From Akkermansia sp. (GTDB taxonomy: Bacteria > Verrucomicrobiota > Verrucomicrobiia > Verrucomicrobiales > Akkermansiaceae), in the NCBI GenBank assembly GCA_017517805.1, contig JAFWYD010000008.1:62001-126000 (forward strand): 64,000 bases of DNA. The letters are read 5' to 3'. The translations under genes and the position numbers were made by a program. Numbering within the stretch: position 1 is the stretch's first letter; each line of letters opens with the position of its first letter. The notes below the pieces were generated by a model. It did not search any database. It saw only the letters and a list, made by a program, of their open reading frames with translations, and was not told the origin of the DNA. This document shows positions 16,331-22,959 of the stretch, in pieces.

Positions 16331-17236
16331 ATGATGAAGGTGCTGCATTCCCTGGATGAGCTTGCTGCCCTGAACCTGCCGGTTCACTGGGCAATGGGCT
16401 TTTTTGACGGGGTGCATCGGGGGCATCGGCGGGTGATTGAATCGGCCGATACACCCGGGGCTCTGCGCGGGGTGTTGACGTTTGCGGAGCATCCTCTTGC
16501 ACTGCTGGCTCCGCAGAAACAGCCGAAACTGATTACCCCGGATTTCGGGCAGAAACGCTCTTTATTGGCAGAGCTGGGGGTGCAGGTGCTGCTGGAGTTG
16601 CCCTTTACCCGGGAACTGGCGGCCATGGAGCCGCAGAATTTCCTGGATGCGCTGCGTCAGGCTTGTCCTATGGCGGGTATTTCGGTGGGTCGCAACTGGC
16701 ATTTTGGCAAGGGCGGGGTGGGTGATGCAGCTTTTGTGGAGCGGTATGCGGCAGAGTATGGGGTGCGGGCGTGTGTGCAGGATATGTTGTTGCTGCGGGG
16801 GGAGCGGGTATGCTCCAGCCGCATTCGTGAGGCGCTGGTGACTGGTGATTTACCGCTGGCGGTGGAGATGCTGGGGCATCCTTTTGAAATTGCCGGTGTG
16901 GTGGAGCCGGGGCAGCGGCTGGCTCGCCAGCTTGGTTTCCCGACGGCGAACATGCGGGTGCATCCGCAGACGGTGCTGCCGCCAGCCGGAGTTTATGAGG
17001 TGCAGGTGTCGGTGGAGGGTGCTGCTTGCCGTGGTATTGCGAACCTGGGGCTGCGCCCCACGATTGTGGAGCAGCGGAAGGTGATGCGCCTGGAGACTCA
17101 CTTGCTGGGCTGGCAGGGGAATCTCTACGACCACAGGCTGGTGGTGCAGTTGCGCCGTTTCCTGCGCCCGGAGCGCAAGTTCGCTTCCATCGAGGAATTG
17201 CGTGCGCAGATTGCTGCTGATATTCAAAGACTGTGA
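16331..17236 (+). CDS. ribF: bifunctional riboflavin kinase / FMN adenylyltransferase
   Basis: Makes FMN and FAD from riboflavin. The N-terminal nucleotidyltransferase part shows FFDGVHRGHRRVI (HxGH-like) near residues 21-34 and the SSRIREALVTGD segment near 160-172. The C-terminal kinase domain begins about 182 with FEIAGVVEPGQRLARQLGFPTANM and includes GVYEVQVSV, IANLGLRPTI and the LETHLLGW...LYDHRLVVQLRRFLRPERKF tail. It is the last gene of the nrnA-truB-ribF operon. Its 3' end overlaps the convergent thiD gene by 13 bases, with no terminator between them, so opposing transcripts may interfere. The starting pair ATG-ATG leaves the exact first residue uncertain. Confidence 0.95.
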   Translation: MMKVLHSLDELAALNLPVHWAMGFFDGVHRGHRRVIESADTPGALRGVLTFAEHPLALLAPQKQPKLITPDFGQKRSLLAELGVQVLLELPFTRELAAMEPQNFLDALRQACPMAGISVGRNWHFGKGGVGDAAFVERYAAEYGVRACVQDMLLLRGERVCSSRIREALVTGDLPLAVEMLGHPFEIAGVVEPGQRLARQLGFPTANMRVHPQTVLPPAGVYEVQVSVEGAACRGIANLGLRPTIVEQRKVMRLETHLLGWQGNLYDHRLVVQLRRFLRPERKFASIEELRAQIAADIQRL

Positions 17237-18006
17237 TTCACCGCAAATTGCTGGCCGAGTTTGTGGGAGGTGGCAATGGCGCGGGTGATGTAGTTGAGAC
17301 CGCTTGCGACGGCTTGTTCGAGTGGCTGGCCTTTGGCCAGGAAGGCTGTGATGGCGCTGGAGAGGGTGCAGCCGGTGCCATGCGTGGAGATGCCTTCGGT
17401 GCGCGGGTGGCTCCAGCGCAGGGTGGCTTTGCCGGGTTGCACGAGGAGGTCGGTGCAGGTGCTCCCGCCTACATGCCCGCCTTTGGCCAGAATGGCGCAG
17501 TTGTAGCGCGCGCAGAGCATGTTGGCGGCGCTTTCGAGAGCTTCGACGGTGGAGATGGGCTCGGTGCCGGCCAGCTTGGCGAGTTCATCGCCATTGGGGG
17601 TGAGCAGGGTGGTGCGGGGGATGAGGACTTCTTCGTATACAGCAATGGCTTCCTGCAGGATGAGGGCTTCGCCCGCAGTAGCTATCATGACCGGGTCGAC
17701 GATGATGGGGCCTTGAAAGTTTTTCAGGGCTTTCACCGTGGCGCGCACGATTTCCGGTGAGTAGAGCATGCCGGTCTTGATGGCGCGCACCGGGAAGCTT
17801 CGCAGGCAGATGTCTATCTGTGAGGCGACAAAGTCTGGCTCCATGGCGACGATACCTTCTACCAGCCCGGGGACTTCGCTCACCACGCAGGTGACGGCGG
17901 TGAGGGGGTAGCAGCCCAGGGCAAAGCCTGTTTTGAGGTCGGCTTGCAGCCCGGCTCCGGCCGAACAGTCGGAGCCGGCGATGCTGAGGTAGACGGGCGT
18001 TTCCAT
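17224..18006 (-). CDS. thiD: hydroxymethylpyrimidine / phosphomethylpyrimidine kinase
   Basis: Phosphorylates HMP and HMP-phosphate in thiamine synthesis; a PfkB/ribokinase-fold enzyme. The 260 residues contain YLSIAGSDCSAGAGLQADLKT at the N-terminus, AIKTGMLYSPEIV, VDPVMIATAGEALI, LLTPNGDEL and the ATP-site motif STHGTGCTLSSAITA with the catalytic Asp/Cys region. It is 12 bases downstream of gatA in the same direction and has no promoter of its own, so it is probably the last gene of the gat operon. No other thiamine gene or TPP riboswitch is seen nearby. Confidence 0.94.
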   Translation of the reverse strand: METPVYLSIAGSDCSAGAGLQADLKTGFALGCYPLTAVTCVVSEVPGLVEGIVAMEPDFVASQIDICLRSFPVRAIKTGMLYSPEIVRATVKALKNFQGPIIVDPVMIATAGEALILQEAIAVYEEVLIPRTTLLTPNGDELAKLAGTEPISTVEALESAANMLCARYNCAILAKGGHVGGSTCTDLLVQPGKATLRWSHPRTEGISTHGTGCTLSSAITAFLAKGQPLEQAVASGLNYITRAIATSHKLGQQFAVNHSL

Positions 18007-18018
18007 CGCGAGCGGTGC

Positions 18019-19428
18019 TTAGCTGAATGCTTTTTCCAGGGCGGCGGCGGCTTGCAGCAGGCGGGTTTCGGCAAAGTGCGGAGCCAGCAACTGGATGCCG
18101 ACGGGATGCTGCCCTTCTGCTACGGGGCAGGGGATGGAGATGCCGGGAAGGCCTGCCCGGTTGGCCGGGATGGTGTAGATATCGGCCAGGTAGGTCTGGA
18201 GCGGGGTCATGCTGTCATCGTGCAGGCGCGGGGCGCTGGTGGGGGCCACCGGCCCCAGGATGAGGTCGACCTGCCCGAAGGCTGCTGCAAAGTCGCCTGC
18301 TACGAGGGAACGTACCTTTTGTGCCTTGGCGTAGTAGGCATCGTAGAATCCGCTGGAGAGTACATAGGTGCCGAGGATGATGCGGCGCTTCACTTCCGGG
18401 CCGAAGCCTGTTTCGCGGGTTTTGCTGTAGAGGTCGTCCAGTCCGTTGGTGCCGGCGGCGCGGTAGCCGTAGCGGATGCCATCGAAGCGTGAGAGATTGG
18501 AGGAGGCTTCGGCACAGGCGATGATGTAGTAGGCTGCTACGACTGCTTCGGCATGCGGGAGGGAGATTTCCACAATCTCGGCACCGAGTTCGGTGAGTTT
18601 CTGCACGCTTTGCTGCAGGGCAGTAGCGACGGCGGGGCTGTTGCCGCTGGTGAGGTATTCCTTGGGCAGGCCAATGCGCAGTCCTTTGATGTCTTTGCCC
18701 AGCCCGGCGGTGAAGTCTTCCACCGGCTCGCGGGAGGAGGTGGAGTCTTTGCTGTCGTGTCCGCAGATGGCATTCAGGATGAGGGCTGCATCTTCGACGT
18801 TCTGCGTAATGGGGCCTATCTGGTCGAGCGAGGAGGCGAAGGCCACTAGTCCATAGCGCGAGACTCGGCCATAAGTAGGTTTGATGCCGACGACGCCGCA
18901 ATGTGATGCGGGTTGGCGGATGGAACCGCCGGTGTCGGACCCGAGTGCGGCAATGGCCATGCCTCCTGCTACGGCGGCGGCAGAACCGCTGGAGGAACCA
19001 CCCGGTACATGGCCGGGTGCGGCAGGGTTCTGGGTGTCTCCAAAAGCGGAGTTCTGCCCGTAGGAACCCATGGCGAATTCATCCATATTGGTGCGGCCGA
19101 AGGGGATGGCACCGGCGGCGTTCAGGCGCGCAACAGCGGTGGCATCGTAGGGCGAGATGAAGTTTTCGAGCATGCGCGAGGCGCAGCGGGTCGGCTGGCC
19201 CAGTATGGCGATGTTGTCTTTGACGGCTATGGGGATGCCTCCAAGTGGTTTGCTGAGGTCTGCCTGGGCGGCTGCGGCCAGGGCTGCTTCGGTATCCCAC
19301 GAGAGATAGGCATTGATGTCAGGGTTGCGCTCCTCCATGGAACGGGCAATTTCCTGCACGAGTTCGGTGGGGGTGATGGCTCCGCTCGTGAGCTGCTGGC
19401 GCCAGTAGGTGATGGTTCCGTTGAGCAT
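18019..19428 (-). CDS. gatA: Glu/Asp-tRNA amidotransferase subunit A
   Basis: The amidase subunit of GatCAB, which releases ammonia from glutamine to convert Glu-tRNA(Gln) or Asp-tRNA(Asn) to the cognate amide forms. The 469 residues carry the Lys of GGIPIAVKDNIAI, the amidase signature GGSSSGSAAAVAGG and the GSDTGGSIRQPASHCG segment, together the Ser-Ser-Lys triad. FGRTNMDEFAMGS and the PAVPTSAPRL-like ligand loop are also there. It lies 16 bases after gatC; gatB is not in the window. An alternative general amidase is unlikely given the gatC neighbour. Confidence 0.96.
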   Translation of the reverse strand: MLNGTITYWRQQLTSGAITPTELVQEIARSMEERNPDINAYLSWDTEAALAAAAQADLSKPLGGIPIAVKDNIAILGQPTRCASRMLENFISPYDATAVARLNAAGAIPFGRTNMDEFAMGSYGQNSAFGDTQNPAAPGHVPGGSSSGSAAAVAGGMAIAALGSDTGGSIRQPASHCGVVGIKPTYGRVSRYGLVAFASSLDQIGPITQNVEDAALILNAICGHDSKDSTSSREPVEDFTAGLGKDIKGLRIGLPKEYLTSGNSPAVATALQQSVQKLTELGAEIVEISLPHAEAVVAAYYIIACAEASSNLSRFDGIRYGYRAAGTNGLDDLYSKTRETGFGPEVKRRIILGTYVLSSGFYDAYYAKAQKVRSLVAGDFAAAFGQVDLILGPVAPTSAPRLHDDSMTPLQTYLADIYTIPANRAGLPGISIPCPVAEGQHPVGIQLLAPHFAETRLLQAAAALEKAFS

Positions 19429-19444
19429 GGTTCGGGAAACTGGG

Positions 19445-19744
19445 TTAGTGTGCGGATTCTACTACTTTGGGTACGCGGAACTGACCGTCTTCCTGCGCCG
19501 GGGCGTTGGCGAGGGCTGCTTCGTTGCTCAGGCTGCTGCCGGGGGTGTCCTCACGCAGGGCATCAAACACGGGCAGGGGGTGATACATGGGCTCTACTCC
19601 TGTGGTGTCCCATTGCTCCAGCTGGGTTACATAGGCCAGTACCTGGTTGAGGTCTTCGGAAAAACGGGCTGTTTCTTCTGCGGTGAGTTCGAGTTTAGCC
19701 AGTTTTGCGATGTAGGCTACATCGATGAGAGTGCTTGCTTCCAT
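19445..19744 (-). CDS. gatC: Glu/Asp-tRNA amidotransferase subunit C
   Basis: The small 99-residue scaffold subunit that wraps GatA and GatB. It shows the family pattern IDVAYIAKLAKLELTAEETARFSEDLNQVLAYVTQLEQWDTTGVEPM, then a PLPVFDALREDTPG segment and the terminal FRVPKVVESAH motif. It sits directly upstream of gatA and ten bases downstream of a small membrane-protein gene in the same direction. Confidence 0.95.
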   Translation of the reverse strand: MEASTLIDVAYIAKLAKLELTAEETARFSEDLNQVLAYVTQLEQWDTTGVEPMYHPLPVFDALREDTPGSSLSNEAALANAPAQEDGQFRVPKVVESAH

Positions 19745-19754
19745 GGCGGTGTTA

Positions 19755-20039
19755 TCAGGAGTGGGTGAGAAGATAGATGGTCAGCGCATAGAGCCCCCAG
19801 ATGGAACCTGCCAGCACTGCCAGTAACAGCAGGTTCTCCAGCAGGATGTTGCGCGTCTGCGGGGCTCTCGCCGGGATGGAGACGTGGGTGCGGTGCATCC
19901 CTCGGCGCTGTTCCACTACGTCTTCCTGCGGTCCCAGGGTGTTGGCCGGGTATCGGCGCTGGTGGGTTCTGCTGGGAGGCGGGCTTGCGTGCCCCTGGCG
20001 TTTGCGGCGGCGTAGTTCGAGTTCGTGGAGACGATCCAT
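19755..20039 (-). CDS. small tail-anchored basic protein of unknown function
   Basis: A 94-residue protein. Residues 1-65 are hydrophilic and strongly basic (runs of arginine, Pro-Ser-rich), followed by one membrane helix (about 68-90, LLLLAVLAGSIWGLYALTIYLL). It has no signal peptide, so the basic part should face the cytoplasm. It lies between a coiled-coil membrane protein and gatC, all in one direction with gaps of 10-21 bases. I do not recognise the family. The layout (soluble N-terminus, C-terminal helix ending near a His/Thr) is the same as in the next gene upstream, which suggests a partner. Confidence 0.6.
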   Translation of the reverse strand: MDRLHELELRRRKRQGHASPPPSRTHQRRYPANTLGPQEDVVEQRRGMHRTHVSIPARAPQTRNILLENLLLLAVLAGSIWGLYALTIYLLTHS

Positions 20040-20060
20040 GATGATGGTTCAGTATGGAGT

Positions 20061-20663
20061 TCAGAGATGAGTGAAGATAAGATAGACTCCCCAGGTGAGC
20101 AGTAGCAGCAGAAATAGAGGAAGGTGGAAGAATAGCCCATGAGTCATGTGCATCTTGATGCTGGCCCAGTCTGCTTTGCTCCGGGGGGCGATTCCAGGTT
20201 TGTGCTCGAATATCCTGGTGTGGTGATAGTGGGGGGCTCCGCTATAGGCTTCTTCAAAATCATTTGCGGCTCGCTCCAATTTGGGTATGGCTTCTTGAAG
20301 CCGTTCGTTGAAGCCTTCCATGCTCCAGTGTTCGGGCTGCATGGCAGAAAGTATCTGAAGGTGTCGGTTCAGGCATTCATGCACCTGTGCAACTTCGGCT
20401 GTTTCCCGTTCCATGGATTCAAGATCCCGCTCCAGCCTTTGCACCGCATTGTGCAGCTTCATGCCTACTTCGTTCAGATTGTCGTTAAACAGGGCCTTCT
20501 TTTCGTTGCTTTCTTCCAATTCCCGCCGCTGTGCCTCGTAGTATTCTGCCTGCTGGCGTGCCTGCTCTACCTGCTGTCGTACGCGCGCGGGCGAGTGAAT
20601 CTCCCCGTCGGCAATACGCGGGTTGAGCTCCATCTGGCGGTACTGGCTGCTGGGCCTGGGCAT
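20061..20663 (-). CDS. coiled-coil, tail-anchored protein of unknown function
   Basis: A 200-residue protein with a long charged helical stretch of residues about 25-140 (heptad-like Gln/Glu/Arg/Leu), ending in a single membrane helix (about 176-198, LFFHLPLFLLLLLTWGVYLIF). No signal peptide. It is the first gene of a probable five-gene operon continuing to the small basic protein, gatC, gatA and thiD, with a good TTGACA promoter ahead. The family is not recognised. The coiled coil with C-terminal anchor suggests a membrane-tethered scaffold. An in-frame stop and a tRNA terminator separate it from tRNA-Gly. Confidence 0.65.
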   Translation of the reverse strand: MPRPSSQYRQMELNPRIADGEIHSPARVRQQVEQARQQAEYYEAQRRELEESNEKKALFNDNLNEVGMKLHNAVQRLERDLESMERETAEVAQVHECLNRHLQILSAMQPEHWSMEGFNERLQEAIPKLERAANDFEEAYSGAPHYHHTRIFEHKPGIAPRSKADWASIKMHMTHGLFFHLPLFLLLLLTWGVYLIFTHL

Positions 20664-20687
20664 GGTATCTGATAGAATCTTTCGGAA

Positions 20688-20716
20688 AAGTTAAACAACT
20701 TACGGAGAAATGTCAA
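20688..20716 (-). promoter_or_regulatory. promoter of the coiled-coil/gatCA/thiD operon
   Basis: On the minus strand, TTGACA (20716-20711), 17 bases, TAACTT (20693-20688), about 24 bases before the ATG at 20663. Confidence 0.6.
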
Positions 20717-20742
20717 GCCGATTGTTGTGTTTCGGGTGCAGA

Positions 20743-20774
20743 AAACGGCAGAGGCTTTAGCGTCTCTGCCGTTT
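20743..20774 (-). terminator. terminator of tRNA-Gly(CCC)
   Basis: An 11-bp perfect stem (AAACGGCAGAG with CTCTGCCGTTT) with a ten-base loop just after the tRNA 3' end. On the minus strand it ends in a run of thymines. Confidence 0.8.
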
Positions 20775-20781
20775 CTTGAAG

Positions 20782-20852
20782 TACGGGCGACGGGAATCGA
20801 ACCCGTGTCTCATGCTTGGGAAGCACGCGTCCTACCATTGAACGACGCCCGC
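20782..20852 (-). tRNA. tRNA-Gly, anticodon CCC
   Basis: A 71-base cloverleaf read on the minus strand. The acceptor arm GCGGGCG pairs with CGCCCGT (one G-U). The D arm has AATGGTA. The anticodon stem CGTGC/GCATG holds loop TTCCCAA (anticodon CCC, reading GGG), and the T arm holds GGTTCGATTCC. CCA is not encoded. Its own promoter is at 20870-20898. Confidence 0.95.
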
Positions 20853-20869
20853 ATGTGCTGGTGGCGCAG

Positions 20870-20898
20870 ATTCTAGCGTGGAGCTGTGTTTGTGTCAA
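20870..20898 (-). promoter_or_regulatory. tRNA-Gly(CCC) promoter
   Basis: On the minus strand, consensus TTGACA (20898-20893), 17 bases, TAGAAT (20875-20870), ending 17 bases before the mature tRNA 5' end. Confidence 0.75.
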
Positions 20899-20937
20899 GG
20901 CGAAATTAGATTTTTTTAAGAAAATGACAAATTGTGC

Positions 20938-20966
20938 TTGTCAGGATGGGGCGGCTGTGCTAATAT
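20938..20966 (+). promoter_or_regulatory. tRNA-Gly(TCC) promoter
   Basis: TTGTCA (20938-20943), 17 bases, TAATAT (20961-20966), ending 13 bases before the tRNA. It is divergent from the tRNA-Gly(CCC) promoter, with only 39 bases between the two -35 boxes. Confidence 0.7.
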
Positions 20967-20979
20967 ACGCCCGTACAGC

Positions 20980-21050
20980 GCGGGTATAGCTTAATGGTAA
21001 AGCTCCAGCCTTCCAAGCTGATCATGCGGGTTCGATTCCCGCTACCCGCT
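20980..21050 (+). tRNA. tRNA-Gly, anticodon TCC
   Basis: A 71-base cloverleaf: acceptor GCGGGTA/TACCCGC (perfect), D arm with AATGGTA, anticodon loop CTTCCAA (anticodon TCC, reading GGA/GGG), T arm GCGGG-TTCGATT-CCCGC. CCA is not encoded. A secreted-protein gene starts 22 bases downstream with no terminator between, so a joint transcript is possible. Confidence 0.96.
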
Positions 21051-21072
21051 TCTTGATTAATCGATTACGCGT

Positions 21073-21648
21073 ATGAAAAAGATTCTTTCCCTAATTCTTG
21101 CTGCCGGTATGTTATCCGGTGTGGCTACTGCAGCAGCGCCTGATGTGTCGCAGGTTGCCAAGATGGCACAAAAGGATTCGGATGTGTCGATTGAGGCTCT
21201 TTGCATGGCTGTCTATGAGGCGGTTAAGGCTAATCCTGATGCTGCAGTAGATGTGTTCAAGGCTGTGATGATGCAGCGTGATTCCTGGAGTGCTACCGAT
21301 ACGTATGCGATTCTGCGCTCGGTTCTGCTGGCTGCTCCCGAGTTGGAGGATGGCTTTGTCAGGAATGCTCCTGCATATAACAATAATCCGGGCAGCTATG
21401 AGGCGGTGGCTGTGGATTCGCTTGGGTATCAGCTGCTGGCTGCGCTTTATACGCTGCCCCAGACTCAGCCTGTTGCGGGTACTGTAGCTCAGGCGGTGTT
21501 GGCTGGTACGGTTACTGGTCATTCTGCCGGTAGCGGGGTTTCCTCTGATGCGCTGGAGAGCTTTGTGCCGAATGCGCCCAACACTACACCGGAGCAAGAT
21601 CCCTATCCTGCGATTCCTACGCCTGGTCCTGTATCTCCTAATAACTAA
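21073..21648 (+). CDS. secreted protein of unknown function at the start of the exopolysaccharide locus
   Basis: A 191-residue protein with signal peptide MKKILSLILAAGMLSGVATA (cleavage after Ala-Thr-Ala). The mature part is alpha-helical and alanine-rich with three or four amphipathic helices (residues 25-155). It ends in a proline/asparagine-rich tail (PNAPNTTPEQDPYPAIPTPG). It has one cysteine and no catalytic motif. It lies 22 bases downstream of tRNA-Gly and 21 bases upstream of the outer-membrane barrel gene. It may therefore be an accessory periplasmic factor of polysaccharide export. I do not recognise the family. Confidence 0.72.
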   Translation: MKKILSLILAAGMLSGVATAAAPDVSQVAKMAQKDSDVSIEALCMAVYEAVKANPDAAVDVFKAVMMQRDSWSATDTYAILRSVLLAAPELEDGFVRNAPAYNNNPGSYEAVAVDSLGYQLLAALYTLPQTQPVAGTVAQAVLAGTVTGHSAGSGVSSDALESFVPNAPNTTPEQDPYPAIPTPGPVSPNN

Positions 21649-21669
21649 TTCCTCTGTAAACTGATTAAT

Positions 21670-22884
21670 ATGAGGTCTTTCTTCTATAAACAGCTTGTAT
21701 TGGCTGCTCTCTGCGCGAGTGGTGCGGGTGCTATTTCTCTATACGATACGGCTCCGATGGTCGGGCTGCCTGAGTCTCACGTGGCTCAGTATAGCGTCTA
21801 TGCCAAACTGGGGTATGATTCAAATCCTGGTACTTCCCACAGCAATGAGGAGGCAAGTGGGTTTGTGCAGGGTGGCGTGAATGCTACGTTTGCTGATTAT
21901 GAGTCTGTAGATAAGATATCTTATCAGTTCAACCTTGGGGCTACGCATTATTTCAAGGATATTGAGAGTTATGGTTCCAGTAGCGGTAAGCGTACATATG
22001 CAGACTGCGGTCTCACCGCTTCGATTGTGCATGCTTTTAACTCGAGAAGTTCTTATTCTGCAGCGCTGAATATTTCATATAGCCCTGAGCCTGATTATGC
22101 TTCAGGTATTTCAGCTTCTCGTCGCCAGGGCGAATGCTTCAACTGGTCGTTCAATAATTCCTACAGCCAGTCAATTGATAGCCGCTGGAGCTGGAATATC
22201 AATGCCGGTTATAGTGGCATCCTTTACAGCGAGACGGAGTATCAGTCAGATGACCGTCAGTACGTAACCGCAGGTGCTGGCCTGAACTACCGTGCCTCTG
22301 AGCTGCTGAGTTACAAGATTAATCTTTCGTATAAGAACGATATGCGCGATTACGGATACAATTCCGACAACATCACCTTTATGGTGGGGTTTGATCGTGC
22401 TATCGACCCGATTTCCAGTTGCAGCGTGAGTGTTGGTGTGCAGCAGAAGTTTGTACACGGCAAGGAAATCCTCAGCCCGAATGTGCGAATGGGTTACAAC
22501 CGCAAGGCTGCTGAGGGATTCAGCGTGAATTCGTACCTCGTGCTTTCCAATGAAAATGTGGATACGTATCGCGGTTTAGGTGCGAATTACTTGTCCGATC
22601 TGACGCTGCGTGTGGGCGTGAATTGCGTGTACACCTTGTCTCCCGATGTGTCGTTCGTCTTCGGTATTTCGGTGATGCATGCCGCGTATTCAGAAGGTAC
22701 GTACGGGATGCACAACGAATCGAATACGACTTGGAATCCCTCCATCGGTATGCGTTATCGCTTTACTGAGAACCTGTCAGGCTCCATTGATTACAGATAC
22801 ACCTGGTACCAGGCTGACTCGAATAATCTCAGAGGCGATTATGACCGCCACGTCATAACAACCGGTCTTAGCTACACATTCTAA
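21670..22884 (+). CDS. outer-membrane beta-barrel protein (exopolysaccharide locus)
   Basis: A 404-residue protein with a signal peptide (about 21 residues) and then alternating amphipathic strands of 9-12 residues rich in Tyr, Ser and Asn. It ends with GLSYTF, a terminal phenylalanine typical of BAM-dependent barrels. About 16 strands can be counted by eye. Barrels of this type accompany Wzy-dependent and VpsM/EpsL-like exopolysaccharide systems, where they probably form or assist the outer-membrane exit. Here the BY-kinase and SLBB export genes follow directly, which supports that role. A hairpin with a T-tract follows the gene. Confidence 0.8.
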   Translation: MRSFFYKQLVLAALCASGAGAISLYDTAPMVGLPESHVAQYSVYAKLGYDSNPGTSHSNEEASGFVQGGVNATFADYESVDKISYQFNLGATHYFKDIESYGSSSGKRTYADCGLTASIVHAFNSRSSYSAALNISYSPEPDYASGISASRRQGECFNWSFNNSYSQSIDSRWSWNINAGYSGILYSETEYQSDDRQYVTAGAGLNYRASELLSYKINLSYKNDMRDYGYNSDNITFMVGFDRAIDPISSCSVSVGVQQKFVHGKEILSPNVRMGYNRKAAEGFSVNSYLVLSNENVDTYRGLGANYLSDLTLRVGVNCVYTLSPDVSFVFGISVMHAAYSEGTYGMHNESNTTWNPSIGMRYRFTENLSGSIDYRYTWYQADSNNLRGDYDRHVITTGLSYTF

Positions 22885-22902
22885 TACGTAACAGCGATTA
22901 TC

Positions 22903-22940
22903 CGGAGGGGGCATGTGAAAACAAGGTCCCCTCCGTTTTT
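22903..22940 (+). terminator. hairpin with T-tract between barrel and BY-kinase genes
   Basis: CGGAGGGG (22903-22910) pairs with CCCCTCCG (22928-22935), followed by five thymines, 20 bases before the next ATG. It looks like a terminator or attenuator inside the exopolysaccharide locus. It could lower expression of the downstream kinase relative to the barrel. Confidence 0.65.
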
Positions 22941-22959
22941 ACAATATAGAGGATTGAAT

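Noticed and set aside
20782-21050. tRNA-Gly genes as an integration (att) site
   Set aside because: No integrase, no partial tRNA duplication and no change in gene content that would mark an island.
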